A DNA stretch of 54,884 nt from Chloroflexota bacterium. Lineage in GTDB: Bacteria; Chloroflexota; Dehalococcoidia; Lucifugimonadales; GCA-002723415. Each line of letters begins with the position of its first letter. The first letter of the stretch is position 1. The notes under the pieces were generated by a model. It was given only the letters and a program-made list of their open reading frames with translations. It ran no database searches and was not told where the DNA came from. The position numbers and the translations under genes are program-made. The stretch spans positions 1 through 54,884 of the forward strand of contig PBKN01000017.1 of the NCBI GenBank assembly GCA_002721445.1, read 5' to 3'. Shown piece after piece: positions 44,900 to 54,094 of this stretch.

Positions 44900-46171
44900 C
44901 TAATGAGCTACCCCAGCAGCTCCATGTTCATCAATTAATTTACCACTTGCAAATCTATCTAAACTAAAAGCTTCATTTAGAATGTGAGGCTTATCATTGG
45001 CAATAGTATGAGCAAATACATATCCTGAACCTGGTGTTGCTTTAAAACCACCTGTACCCCAGCCACAATTAATATATAGATTCTTTACTGGAGTATTACC
45101 AATTATAGGACATGCATCAGGTGAAACATCTACAAGGCCTGCCCATGTTCTTAAAAGTTTTACTTTACTAAATGCTGGAAATAATTCAATAATTGCACTT
45201 GTAGCATTTTCAATAACATTAAAACTTCCTCTTTGTGAATAACCAATATATTTATCTATACCTGCACCAATTACAAGTTCTCCTTTTTCAGCTTGGCTTA
45301 CATAAGCATGTACTGCGTTAGACATAACAACTGGGTTTAATATTGGTTTTATAGGTTCAGATACCCATGCTTGTAATGGATGGCTTTCTATTGGAAGTTT
45401 AAAATTACCCATTTCAGCAAATCTTGTAGAACTACCTGCAACTGCAACTGCAATTTTATTAGCAAAAATATCCCCTTTATCTGTTGATATGCCATTAACA
45501 ATATTGTTTTTAATAATTAAATTTCTAACTTCGCAATTTTGTACTATATCAATACCAATTTGATTAAGCCTTCTTGCAAAACCCCAGGCAACTGCATCAT
45601 GATGAACAGTACCACCACGTTTTTGTAATGATGCACCAAATATAGGGTATCGAGCAGTAGGAGATATATTTATTATTGGCATATATTCTTTTATTTCTTT
45701 TGGAGTTAAATATAAACTATCAATTCCATTTAACTTATTTGCGGTAACTCTTCTTGCTACATCACGTGCTTCTTGATAAGAATGTGCTAAGCTAAATACT
45801 CCTCTTTTTGTATACATTACATTAAAGTTTAAATCTTGACTTAAGTTGTTCCACAATTTTAAAGAATGTTCATATAATAAAGACGATTCTGTCCATAAAT
45901 AATTAGATCTTACTACTTGAGTGTTTCTACCAGTATTGCCTCTTCCAATCAAACCTTTTTCAACAACAGCTATATTTGTAATCCCATGATTTTTGGCTAG
46001 GTAATATGCTGTAGCCATTCCATGACCACCTCCACCAATTACAATAACATCATAATTTTTTTTTGGAGTTTTGTTGGACATTGATATATCCAAAACTGAA
46101 TTTTTCTTGAATCCACTTTTAATAATAGAAAATAATGAATATGTATTATTAGTATTTAATCTACTTTTCAT
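44900..46171 (-). CDS. soxB: Sarcosine oxidase, beta subunit
   Basis: The 423-residue D-amino acid oxidase-like flavoprotein has the FAD motif DVIVIGGGGHGMATAYYLAK (41-60) and EKGLIGRGNTGRNTQVVRSN. The site of covalent FMN attachment in this subunit, GGTxxHDAVAWG in relatives, is present as GGTVHHDAVAWGFAR with His191 at the conserved position. The C-terminus INCGWGTGGFKATPGSG is typical. It carries the sarcosine-oxidising active site. Its ATG follows the stop of the upstream 2-hydroxyacid dehydrogenase gene without a gap. Confidence 0.96.
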   Translation of the reverse strand: MKSRLNTNNTYSLFSIIKSGFKKNSVLDISMSNKTPKKNYDVIVIGGGGHGMATAYYLAKNHGITNIAVVEKGLIGRGNTGRNTQVVRSNYLWTESSLLYEHSLKLWNNLSQDLNFNVMYTKRGVFSLAHSYQEARDVARRVTANKLNGIDSLYLTPKEIKEYMPIINISPTARYPIFGASLQKRGGTVHHDAVAWGFARRLNQIGIDIVQNCEVRNLIIKNNIVNGISTDKGDIFANKIAVAVAGSSTRFAEMGNFKLPIESHPLQAWVSEPIKPILNPVVMSNAVHAYVSQAEKGELVIGAGIDKYIGYSQRGSFNVIENATSAIIELFPAFSKVKLLRTWAGLVDVSPDACPIIGNTPVKNLYINCGWGTGGFKATPGSGYVFAHTIANDKPHILNEAFSLDRFASGKLIDEHGAAGVAH

Positions 46172-47152
46172 TTATTTAGTCTTATCTTCATTGATACAAG
46201 ATAACATTTCTTTACCTGTTAATCCTAGGATTATATTTTTGGCCGCCATTAACCCCATATTTTCTATAGTTTTTGTACTAGCACTTGAAATGTGAGGGAC
46301 TATTAGAACATTTTGCATTGATAATAGTTTACTATCCATTTCTATAGGTTCAGGATCAGTAACATCAAGTGCAGTACCAGCAATACTATTAGATTCTAAA
46401 GCATTAATTAAAGCTTTTTGGTCAACAGTTTTACCTCTAGAAGTGTTTATTAAATATGCTGACTTTTTCATTAAATTCAATTCATCTACAGAAATAATAT
46501 GTTCTGTGTTTTTTGATAAAGGCACCAATACACATACATAATCTGATTCTTTTAAAAGGTTATTAAGATTAGGAGTCCATTTAACATTGAGTTTAGGTTC
46601 TAATTCATCTTTTCTTGATCTAGAATAATAAAGCACATTCATATCAAAACCTTGCGCTCTTTTTGCAAGAGCTTGACCAATTTTCCCAAAACCAATTATA
46701 CCTAATGTTGATCCATAAACATCTGGTCCAATATATGGGGTTTGATCAAAAAATTTCCAATTTCCTTTTAATACTTGATTATATGCATATGGAATTTGTC
46801 TAGCAATGGCAATGATTAAACCAAAAGTTAAATCAGCACAAGATTCATGTAAAACTCCAGGAGTATTACCAATTTTTATATTATTAATATTTGCTGTTTC
46901 AATATCAATATTATCAACACCAATTGCTCTATTAGATATTATTTTTAAATTAGGAGCATTTGAAATAATTTCTTTATCAATAACATCATCTACTTCAGTT
47001 AATATTGCATCTGCATCTTTAATATATTTTTTCAAATCATTTTTAGGAGCTTTTATTAATGAATTCCATACTGAAACATCAAAATTTTCTTCTAACAATT
47101 TAATTGCCTTTGGAACTCTAGAACGTGTGACGAAAACTTTTTGTTTATTCAT
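46172..47152 (-). CDS. D-2-hydroxyacid dehydrogenase (glyoxylate reductase-like), paralogue 2, leading the sarcosine oxidase operon
   Basis: The 326-residue enzyme has LGIIGFGKIGQALAKRA (Rossmann) and all three catalytic regions: Arg in INTSRGKTVD, Glu in DVTDPEP and His in VPHISSAS. It is the same length as, and clearly homologous to, the protein at 23544-24524. As first gene of the soxBDAG unit, with its stop abutting the soxB start, it is probably needed with sarcosine oxidation. Reduction of glyoxylate derived from glycine is one explanation (inference). A GGAG site precedes ATG 47152. Confidence 0.93.
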   Translation of the reverse strand: MNKQKVFVTRSRVPKAIKLLEENFDVSVWNSLIKAPKNDLKKYIKDADAILTEVDDVIDKEIISNAPNLKIISNRAIGVDNIDIETANINNIKIGNTPGVLHESCADLTFGLIIAIARQIPYAYNQVLKGNWKFFDQTPYIGPDVYGSTLGIIGFGKIGQALAKRAQGFDMNVLYYSRSRKDELEPKLNVKWTPNLNNLLKESDYVCVLVPLSKNTEHIISVDELNLMKKSAYLINTSRGKTVDQKALINALESNSIAGTALDVTDPEPIEMDSKLLSMQNVLIVPHISSASTKTIENMGLMAAKNIILGLTGKEMLSCINEDKTK

Positions 47153-47196
47153 ATATCTACTCCATCATATTTAATACTTTTAAATTGAATAAAATA

Positions 47197-47226
47197 ATTA
47201 TATTTAGTATTCTATGATTTTAACAA
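47197..47226 (-). promoter_or_regulatory. Candidate promoter of the 2-hydroxyacid dehydrogenase-sox operon
   Basis: On the minus strand TTGTTA (47221-47226), an 18-base spacer and a perfect TATAAT (47197-47202) lie 44 bases before the first start codon, in the 158-bp region divergent from kbl. No riboswitch-like structure was seen in the short leader. Confidence 0.45.
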
Positions 47227-47310
47227 TTTAATTATTATACTTTCAACTAAATTCGATAATAATCTAAAAATATTAGTTTATATATAAATTATTTATGAAT
47301 AGGAGTCCAA

Positions 47311-48498
47311 ATGGCATATACAAAAATTAAAAATTGGCTTGAAAAAGAAATAACTAATATACATGAAAGTGGTTTATATAAAAAAGAAAACATACTTACT
47401 TCCTCTCAATCAACTAATGTTGACACAACTGATGGAGAGAAAATAAACTTTTGTGCTAATAATTATCTAGGTTTAGCTGATAATAAAGAAATAATTAATA
47501 CAGTTAAAAATGGAATTGATGATTATGGTTTTGGGATGGCATCTGTAAGATTCATATGTGGTACGCAAAATATACATAAAAGTTTAGAAGATCAAATATC
47601 TAATTTTTTAGAAACTGAAGATACAATATTATACAATTCTTGTTTCGATGCTAATACTGGTTTATTTGAAACCATTTTAAATAAAGAAGACGCAGTAATA
47701 AGTGACCAGCTAAACCACGCAAGTATAATTGATGGAATAAGATTATGTAAAGCTGATCGTAAAAGATATAAACATAACGATATGAAAGATCTTGAAGAAC
47801 AATTATCTCAATCTATGGACAAGAGATTTAGATTAATTGCAACCGATGGAGTTTTTAGTATGCAAGGTGATTTAGCTCCATTAAACGAGATATGCGATTT
47901 AGCTGAAAAATATGATTCATTAGTAATGGTTGATGACTCTCATGCAACTGGATTTTTAGGTCCGAATGGAGCCGGAACTGCTGACCATTTAAATGTAAGA
48001 GATCGTATAGATATAACAACAAGTACACTAGGAAAAGCTTTAGGTGGAGCTTCCGGGGGATTCACATCTGGAAAAAAAGAAATTGTTGAATATCTAAGAC
48101 AAAAATCTAGACCTTATTTATTTTCAAATACCTTAGCTTCTCCAATTGTTATTGGTGCAAGTAAATCATTGGAAATAGTTTCAAATCAACCTGATAGAAG
48201 AAAGACTCTAATGGAAAACACATCTTATTTTAGAGAAAAAATGTCGAATTTAGGTTTTGAAATATTACCTGGTATACATCCTATAGTTCCAATCATGTTA
48301 AGGGATGAAATCAAAACTGTTAAATTAGCTGAATTAGTAAATAATCAAGGCATTTTGGTTGTAGGTTTTAGTTATCCAGTTGTTCCCCTAGGCGAAGCTA
48401 GAATTAGAGTACAACTATCTGCTATTCATACTAAAGAGCAACTCGATAAAGCAATATCAATATTTGAAAAATCAGCTAAAGAATTATCAATAATTTAA
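47311..48498 (+). CDS. kbl: Glycine C-acetyltransferase (2-amino-3-ketobutyrate CoA ligase)
   Basis: The 395-residue alpha-oxoamine synthase has FCANNYLGLADN, GTQNIHKSLE, DDSHATGFLGPNGAGT (His211) and the PLP Lys242 in STLGKALGGASGGFTSG, with a typical C-terminus. Length and the phrases VFSMQGDLAPL and NYLGLA match Kbl best; 8-amino-7-oxononanoate synthase and serine palmitoyltransferase are alternatives of the same family. The reaction splits 2-amino-3-oxobutyrate with CoA to glycine and acetyl-CoA, completing the route begun by tdh at 30465. AGGAG precedes ATG 47311. An SDR gene follows by 16 bases. Confidence 0.92.
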   Translation: MAYTKIKNWLEKEITNIHESGLYKKENILTSSQSTNVDTTDGEKINFCANNYLGLADNKEIINTVKNGIDDYGFGMASVRFICGTQNIHKSLEDQISNFLETEDTILYNSCFDANTGLFETILNKEDAVISDQLNHASIIDGIRLCKADRKRYKHNDMKDLEEQLSQSMDKRFRLIATDGVFSMQGDLAPLNEICDLAEKYDSLVMVDDSHATGFLGPNGAGTADHLNVRDRIDITTSTLGKALGGASGGFTSGKKEIVEYLRQKSRPYLFSNTLASPIVIGASKSLEIVSNQPDRRKTLMENTSYFREKMSNLGFEILPGIHPIVPIMLRDEIKTVKLAELVNNQGILVVGFSYPVVPLGEARIRVQLSAIHTKEQLDKAISIFEKSAKELSII

Positions 48499-48514
48499 TA
48501 AAGGAAAACCATTA

Positions 48515-49270
48515 ATGAATAATCAATCTAAAAAGGTAGCAATAATTACTGGAGCTGGCCAAGGTATGGGTAAAGCAGTAGCATTAAATTTAGCATCAGA
48601 GTCTTGTAATATAGTGATAAATGACCTTAATGAAAATTCAGGTATTGAAACAGCTAATCATATTAACTCTACATATGATTCAAAAGCTATATTCGTAAAA
48701 GGCAATGTAATTTCAAAATTTGATATAGATAATACAGTTAATTCAACTTTAGATGAATTTGGTCGAATTGATATTTTAGTTAATAATGCTGGAGTACTTA
48801 AACCAACAAAAGTGATTGATATTGAAGAGGATGAATGGGATTTTGTAGTAAATATCAATTTAAAAGGTACTTATATGTTTTCAAGAGGTGTACTTCCTGC
48901 AATGCAACAAAACGGGTGGGGGAGAATTGTAAATTTTTCATCTACAGCTGGTAAAAATATTAGTACTGTTGGTGGTGCTCATTACACTTCAGCTAAAGCA
49001 GGTATACTTGGTTTTACTAGACATTTAGCAAAAGAAGTTGCTGAATATGGAATTACTGTTAACTCTGTGTGTCCTGGCTTAATTGATACTGAAATGGTTC
49101 AATCAACAATTTCACAAGATCTATCTGAAAAATATGCTAATAGCTTTCCTATAAAAAGACTGGGAAAGCCAATTGAAGTAGCTGATTTAGTAAGTTTTTT
49201 AGTTTCAGATAAAGCTTCATATATTACTGGAGCATCTTTAGATATAAATGGTGGAGATTTAATGATATAA
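48515..49270 (+). CDS. Short-chain dehydrogenase/reductase (FabG-like)
   Basis: The 251-residue classical SDR has all motifs intact: TGAGQGMG, NNAG, Ser in VNFSSTAG, YTSAK (Tyr and Lys) and the C-terminal YITGASLDINGGDLMI. This contrasts with the SDR at 22719, which lacks the Lys. It may reduce a 3-oxoacyl thioester or act on a small hydroxy compound. AAAGGA precedes the start, and co-transcription with kbl is likely. Confidence 0.93.
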   Translation: MNNQSKKVAIITGAGQGMGKAVALNLASESCNIVINDLNENSGIETANHINSTYDSKAIFVKGNVISKFDIDNTVNSTLDEFGRIDILVNNAGVLKPTKVIDIEEDEWDFVVNINLKGTYMFSRGVLPAMQQNGWGRIVNFSSTAGKNISTVGGAHYTSAKAGILGFTRHLAKEVAEYGITVNSVCPGLIDTEMVQSTISQDLSEKYANSFPIKRLGKPIEVADLVSFLVSDKASYITGASLDINGGDLMI

Positions 49271-49282
49271 ATAATTAATATA

Positions 49283-50290
49283 TTATTTAAAATGATCCCA
49301 ACCTTTTGGATCAATATTTATTTCATTACCTAATTCATCTAAAATTATAATTTCTTTCTCAATTATTTTACCAATTATTGTTATATTCGTATTAATATTG
49401 TTTTTTATTTTTTTCATTACATCATTCTGGGCTGTAAACAATAATTCATAATCCTCACCACCATTTAATGCATAATCTAAATAATCATCTCTAAATGCAA
49501 TTTTAAGATATGAATCAATTGGTAAATCATTAGAATGTATTTCAGCACCTACGTTAGATGACTTACATAATTTATTAAGATCGTCTAATAACCCATCACT
49601 TATATCAATTGCTGAATTTGCACCTAAATTTAACAATTCAAGTCCTTCATTTACTCTAGGTATAGGGTTATTATGTGAATTAATTAGATGATCCTTTGCT
49701 AATTTATCATTTATATCAATATTTTCTGATAATATTTTGTAACCACCATAAGAAGAACCTATATTTCCTGTAATAGCAATTAAATCATTAACTAAAGCAC
49801 CAGAACGTTTAAGTACACCATTCTGTTTCAATGCCCCATATGCAGATATTGATATAAAGAAATCCCTTGATTTGACTATATCTCCTCCAATTACTGCAAC
49901 ATTATAGATTTTACATTTATTCATAATTCCTAAATATAATGATGTTAAATCTTCTACTTTGATTTCATTATTAATACCTAAATTAATAGTAATAAATATT
50001 GGTTTAGCCCCCATAGCAGCAATATCACTAAGATTAACTGAAACACTCTTGGATCCAAGTTGTTCCCAAGAAATATAATCTAAATTAAAATGAACATTAT
50101 CAACTAATGCATCAACAGTAACTACATGTGAATCATCCAAAGAATTCCATACAGCCGAATCATCACCAGACGGTACAGATAAAACATATCCTAATTCAGA
50201 TAGATTATTAATAATATCTAAATTATCTTTACTTATAACTTCCATCAAATGATTAATTAAATTAAATTCACCAAATTTTGATATATTCAT
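49283..50290 (-). CDS. thiL: Thiamine-monophosphate kinase
   Basis: The 335-residue protein of the AIR synthase-like ATPase family has an N-terminal GEFNLINHL, then SGDDSAVW, VTVDALVDNVHFNLDYISWEQLG, NLSDIAAMGAKPIF, GGDIVKSRD, AIDISDGLLDDLNKLCK and NGGEDYELLFTA, which are diagnostic for ThiL. It phosphorylates thiamine monophosphate to the diphosphate cofactor, relevant for the ThDP enzyme encoded at 27148. It is convergent with the SDR gene (12-base gap) and divergent from the crotonase gene. Confidence 0.96.
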   Translation of the reverse strand: MNISKFGEFNLINHLMEVISKDNLDIINNLSELGYVLSVPSGDDSAVWNSLDDSHVVTVDALVDNVHFNLDYISWEQLGSKSVSVNLSDIAAMGAKPIFITINLGINNEIKVEDLTSLYLGIMNKCKIYNVAVIGGDIVKSRDFFISISAYGALKQNGVLKRSGALVNDLIAITGNIGSSYGGYKILSENIDINDKLAKDHLINSHNNPIPRVNEGLELLNLGANSAIDISDGLLDDLNKLCKSSNVGAEIHSNDLPIDSYLKIAFRDDYLDYALNGGEDYELLFTAQNDVMKKIKNNINTNITIIGKIIEKEIIILDELGNEINIDPKGWDHFK

Positions 50291-50385
50291 ATATCTTTCC
50301 AGAAAGATTTTTAAATAATATATTTTAATTTAAACAATATTAGGGTATCATACATATCTGTTGATATATCGGAAAGGAATAAATT

Positions 50386-51201
50386 ATGAAATTTGTTGAT
50401 ATTTTATATGAAAAAGCTGATAACATTGCATGGGTTACTATTAACCGTCCAGAAGTATATAACGCTACCCGTGGTAGAACTACAGATGAAATGTCTATAG
50501 CTTTAGAAGATGCTGAACTTGATGACTCAATAAGAGTTGTAGTTATCTCAGGAACTGGTCCAAATGCTTTTTGTGCAGGAAGAGATCAAAGTGAAGATAG
50601 ACTAACGGATGATTATCATGGAACAGCTACATTAGACTATACAACATTAATTAAAGAGATGCCAAAGCCAGTTATTGCTATGGTTGATGGTTTCGCTATT
50701 GGTTCAGGTAACATTCTTGCATATCAATGTGATTTTACTGTTGCTTCAACAAGATCAAAATTTGGTCAAACAGGCCCGCGAGTAGGTAGCCCTGCATCAG
50801 GTTACGGAGTAGGATATCTTTCAGAAGTAGTAGGCAATAAAAGAGCTAAAGAGATATGGATGTTAAGTCAGCAATATACTGCAGAACAAGCATTCAACAT
50901 GGGACTAGTTAATTCAGTAGTTCCAGCTGAAAAATTAAAAGACGAAGTAGTAAGGTATTGTAACTTAATTAAAAATAATAGCCCTGTAATCTTAGAATTA
51001 GAGAAAATTACTTTTCATGAAATTGCTGGATACACTGAAGACTTACCTAGTCCAACTGAAAGATATATGTCTAATTACGATGAATCAGACGAAGCTGAAG
51101 AAAGAAGGTTAGCATTTATTGAACGAAGGCCTATAAATCCAGATAAAAACCTACCTTTCTTACACGTAAAAAGAAAGCAAAGATTAGGGGAAATGGAATA
51201 A
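50386..51201 (+). CDS. MenB/BadI-like enoyl-CoA hydratase-isomerase (crotonase) family protein
   Basis: The 271-residue crotonase-fold protein has oxyanion-hole segments AFCAGRDQS (61-69) and DGFAIGSGNI (101-110). The run KFGQTGPRVGS, KRAKEIWMLSQQY and AFNMGLVNSVVP is strikingly like naphthoate synthase MenB and ketocyclohexane carboxyl-CoA hydrolase BadI. However, the MenB motif GSFDGGYG reads GSPASGYG, so its conserved Asp is Ala137. No other menaquinone gene is in the window. True MenB activity is therefore doubtful; ring cleavage or hydration of another CoA ester is likelier. GGAAAGGA precedes the start. Confidence 0.87.
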   Translation: MKFVDILYEKADNIAWVTINRPEVYNATRGRTTDEMSIALEDAELDDSIRVVVISGTGPNAFCAGRDQSEDRLTDDYHGTATLDYTTLIKEMPKPVIAMVDGFAIGSGNILAYQCDFTVASTRSKFGQTGPRVGSPASGYGVGYLSEVVGNKRAKEIWMLSQQYTAEQAFNMGLVNSVVPAEKLKDEVVRYCNLIKNNSPVILELEKITFHEIAGYTEDLPSPTERYMSNYDESDEAEERRLAFIERRPINPDKNLPFLHVKRKQRLGEME

Positions 51202-51253
51202 CAATTCATCTATAAATACTTATACCTAAGTGTAACTTTACACAGGAGTTAAA

Positions 51254-51583
51254 ATGTCAAATACACAAATAAATATAAATTTAAGTTTTCCAAAAGCTGG
51301 AGTTGTTTTTGTTATAAAAGGAAATGAACCATCTTTTGAAATTACAGTAACCGACTCATCTGGGAAAAATCAAAATTTAAATGATTCACCTTATTTAAAA
51401 GATTGGGCTAAAGGATATTCAAGATGGTTAGTAAGGGCTAAAGTTAAAGCTAGTTTTGATGATAATAAAATATCAGGAACATTTTTTGAAGGTTTATCTC
51501 CAGAAGAAACATTAACTGGAATTAAAGATGCATGCGATATGATAAGACAAAGGTTTGAACATTATAAAGAAAGTGTTTTATAA
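51254..51583 (+). CDS. Hypothetical protein
   Basis: The 109-residue soluble protein with a strong CAGGAG ribosome site reads ININLSFPKAGVVFVIKGNE, then EITVTDSSG, a basic segment YSRWLVRAKVKASFDDNKI, and a C-terminal helix GIKDACDMIRQRFEHYKESV. It looks like a compact alpha/beta domain without cysteines or known catalytic motifs. It follows the crotonase gene by 52 bases in the same direction, so it may belong to that unit. I do not recognise a family. Confidence 0.7.
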   Translation: MSNTQININLSFPKAGVVFVIKGNEPSFEITVTDSSGKNQNLNDSPYLKDWAKGYSRWLVRAKVKASFDDNKISGTFFEGLSPEETLTGIKDACDMIRQRFEHYKESVL

Positions 51584-51586
51584 CCT

Positions 51587-52510
51587 TTACCAACGATCTT
51601 GAGGTAGAATAAATCCATCCAATATTTCTTCTATCTCATTAAGATCATTTTTAGTAAGTTTCCAATCTAAAGCTTTTATATTATGGTAGACTTGATTTGG
51701 TTTTCTTGCACCAACTATTACTGTTGTAACACTTTTATTAGCTAAAACCCATGCGATAGCTAATTGAATTATATCTCTACCATGATCTTCTGCCCAATTT
51801 CTTAATTTTTCAGTAACTTTGTATATATTGTCAAAATTGTCACCTTGCCATACGTTAATTAAGTCTTTACTACGAATATCTTCAGGGTTAAATTTATGTC
51901 CAGCTTTATAATGACCAGTTAATAAACCTTTACCTAATGGTGAATATGCCATTACACCTATTCCATTTTCTGCACAAAATGGCAATAAATCATTACCATT
52001 AACTCTATGAAGCATATTATATAAGGGTTGAACACTTTGAATATCTGTATATTTAACAACTTCTTTAGTTTGATTTACATCAAAATTTGAAATACCTATA
52101 TACCTAATTTTTCCCTGCTCCTTAAGTCTCAGTAATCTTTCTATAGTATATTCAATTGAAATTTCAGAATCATGATTGTGTAATTGATATAAATCTATAT
52201 AGTCAGTACCAAGACCTTTCAAACTATTCTCAAATGCTTGATCTAAGTGCTCTTTTTTATGATTACCCGATAATTTAGTTGCTATAAAAAGTCTATCTCT
52301 TTTACCTTTTATCACATTTCCAATTAAAGATTCAGTATTCCCATATTTTTCAGCAGTATCTATAAATGTAATTCCTACATCTAATACAGCATTTAAAGTT
52401 GCAATTGCTTGTTCTATTGGTGCATCTCCCATTATTCCGCTTATAGGCCATGCTCCATAGCAAAAAACAGGTACTGTAGGTCCATTATTTCCCAATTTAC
52501 GATGTTCCAT
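51587..52510 (-). CDS. Aldo/keto reductase
   Basis: The 307-residue protein has a complete tetrad: Asp and Tyr in TFIDTAEKYG, Lys in LFIATKLSG, and His in LYQLHNHDSE. It also has IRYIGISNFDVNQ, MAYSPLGKGLLTGHY and VIVGARKPNQVYHNI. This is the YajO/YhdN-type group acting on aldehydes or sugar carbonyls. GGAG precedes ATG 52510. It is divergent from the zinc alcohol dehydrogenase gene across 79 bp and three bases from the convergent hypothetical gene. Confidence 0.94.
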   Translation of the reverse strand: MEHRKLGNNGPTVPVFCYGAWPISGIMGDAPIEQAIATLNAVLDVGITFIDTAEKYGNTESLIGNVIKGKRDRLFIATKLSGNHKKEHLDQAFENSLKGLGTDYIDLYQLHNHDSEISIEYTIERLLRLKEQGKIRYIGISNFDVNQTKEVVKYTDIQSVQPLYNMLHRVNGNDLLPFCAENGIGVMAYSPLGKGLLTGHYKAGHKFNPEDIRSKDLINVWQGDNFDNIYKVTEKLRNWAEDHGRDIIQLAIAWVLANKSVTTVIVGARKPNQVYHNIKALDWKLTKNDLNEIEEILDGFILPQDRW

Positions 52511-52589
52511 AAATAATCTCCAAAAATAATCAATTATTTATTTACAGGATACTATATATTGTAGTATTAATGTTGTAAGGATAAATATT

Positions 52590-53594
52590 ATGAAATGTAT
52601 GACATGGAGAGGGAATAATAATTTTTCTCTTGATGAAATAGATATACCTAAAATAAGACCAGGTATGTGTCTTGTTAAAATACATACTGCTGGTATATGT
52701 GGTACTGATATACATATTACTCAAGGTCTCTTTCCTTCACCTGAAAATGTAATATTAGGACATGAATTCTCTGGAACAGTTGTTGAAGTTAGTCAAAATG
52801 TAGATAAATCATTATTAGGTAAAGATATTGCTGCACATACTGTTGGAGGATGTGGTAAATGTGAGAGTTGTAAGAGATGGACAAAAGCACATTGTGAAGT
52901 TAATAGAAGAAGAATTGGTGGATTTAGTCAGTATGTTTTATTATACGAGCAAGCATTATCAATTATACCGAGTAACTTATCATTAGAAAATGCATCTTTA
53001 ACTGAACCTGCCTCTGCAAGTTTATCTTGTGTAGAAATGTTAAAACCACCTCCCAGTAATAATACTGCTGTTGTTGTAGGTAATGGTTTATTAGGTTTAT
53101 TTACAATTTATTTTTTAAAACAAATTGGAATTGAAAAAATTATTTCTTCAGAAATAGATAATCAAAGAAGAAATTTATCAAAACAATTTGGAGCTGATAT
53201 TTTAGTTAATCCAATCGAAGAAAACCTTACTGAAATTGTTTCATCTGAAACAAATGGATATGGTGCTGATATTGTAGTAGAAGCAGTAGGAAATCCAAAA
53301 GTTTTAGAAGGATGTTTCCCACTAATTAGACCTAGAGGTCAAATGTTACTAGTTGGAGTAAATCCCAAGGGTTCTAAATTACCTTTTGATTTATATGAAA
53401 TGCACAGGAATGAAATTTCTGTTTTTGGTGCTTTTGGTCAAGGAAATTCGTTTGAAAGAGCATTAAATCATTTACCAAACATGCCACTTACTAATATTAT
53501 CTCTGGAAGATATCCCTTAGAACAACTGCCAAAAATTATACAAAAATCTGCTAATTTAGAAGGCATTAAGTTTGTAATCGGACCAAATGATTGA
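52590..53594 (+). CDS. Zinc-dependent alcohol/polyol dehydrogenase (MDR family)
   Basis: The 334-residue medium-chain dehydrogenase has a catalytic zinc site at Cys37 (GICGTDIH) and His58-Glu59 (LGHEFSG). The structural zinc cysteines are at 88, 91, 94 and 102 (GCGKCESCKRWTKAHC). The Rossmann domain begins AVVVGNGLLGLFTIYFL, with FGADILVNP and GYGADIVVEAVG. It resembles sorbitol/threonine-type dehydrogenases. The substrate is unknown; threonine is possible, but an SDR-type tdh is already present. AAGGA precedes the start. Confidence 0.92.
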   Translation: MKCMTWRGNNNFSLDEIDIPKIRPGMCLVKIHTAGICGTDIHITQGLFPSPENVILGHEFSGTVVEVSQNVDKSLLGKDIAAHTVGGCGKCESCKRWTKAHCEVNRRRIGGFSQYVLLYEQALSIIPSNLSLENASLTEPASASLSCVEMLKPPPSNNTAVVVGNGLLGLFTIYFLKQIGIEKIISSEIDNQRRNLSKQFGADILVNPIEENLTEIVSSETNGYGADIVVEAVGNPKVLEGCFPLIRPRGQMLLVGVNPKGSKLPFDLYEMHRNEISVFGAFGQGNSFERALNHLPNMPLTNIISGRYPLEQLPKIIQKSANLEGIKFVIGPND

Positions 53595-53671
53595 TAAAAG
53601 CTAGTATTTTATTACAAAATAATATATATTCTAAATCAAAATAAAAATAATTTTATTAAAGGATTTATAAT

Positions 53672-54070
53672 ATGAATATTATTGAAGCAGTTTCATCAGT
53701 ATTATTTAAAAACTATGTAAATTTTTCAGGAAGAGCAAGACGTTCTGAATTTTGGTACTATAATCTATTTCTATGGATTATTTATATTGCACTCTATATA
53801 ATTTTCATGCAGGTAGTTAATGATCTTAGTGATTGGAAATCTGCAATTTATATTGTTCTATTGTATTTATTTATTTATTTATTTACATTTTTACCTTCAT
53901 TGGCTGTATCGGTTAGAAGGCTACATGATGTTAATAGAACTGGAAAGTGGATTTTTTTATTATTTGTGCCAATACTAAATTTTCTTATCGCTATAGCATT
54001 TATAATTTGGTCTTTATCTCCTGGAACTGATGGTGCAAACAACTACGGTGATGATCCCAAAAAGGTGTAA
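53672..54070 (+). CDS. DUF805 family membrane protein
   Basis: The 132-residue protein shows the DUF805 hallmarks: NFSGRARRSEFWYYNLF near the start, about four membrane spans, SVRRLHDVNRTGKWIFLLF in the middle and a C-terminal SLSPGTDGANNYGDDP. Function is not established. An AAAGGA site precedes ATG 53672. It is convergent with the repeat-rich gene at the right edge. Confidence 0.93.
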   Translation: MNIIEAVSSVLFKNYVNFSGRARRSEFWYYNLFLWIIYIALYIIFMQVVNDLSDWKSAIYIVLLYLFIYLFTFLPSLAVSVRRLHDVNRTGKWIFLLFVPILNFLIAIAFIIWSLSPGTDGANNYGDDPKKV

Positions 54071-54094
54071 TTTATTATTCTAAATTGATAGTTA

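Noticed and set aside
46806-47174. Open frame of 122 codons on the plus strand opposite the 2-hydroxyacid dehydrogenase gene
   Set aside because: It lies wholly antisense to a well-supported enzyme gene, has no convincing ribosome site and encodes a low-complexity Ile/Ser/Leu-rich sequence.
47153-47310. Glycine riboswitch upstream of kbl or the sox operon
   Set aside because: The divergent region is 158 bases of AT-rich DNA without the conserved glycine-aptamer core or a tandem aptamer arrangement.
34435-48498. Sphingolipid pathway made of the S1P-lyase-like gene and an alpha-oxoamine synthase
   Set aside because: The oxoamine synthase matches Kbl better than serine palmitoyltransferase, the genes are 12 kb apart, and no other sphingolipid gene is present.
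49290-49315. Hairpin TGATCC...GGATCA as a terminator between the SDR and thiL genes
   Set aside because: It is only six base pairs, lies inside the thiL coding end (codons for DPKGWDHF), and has no proper T tract.
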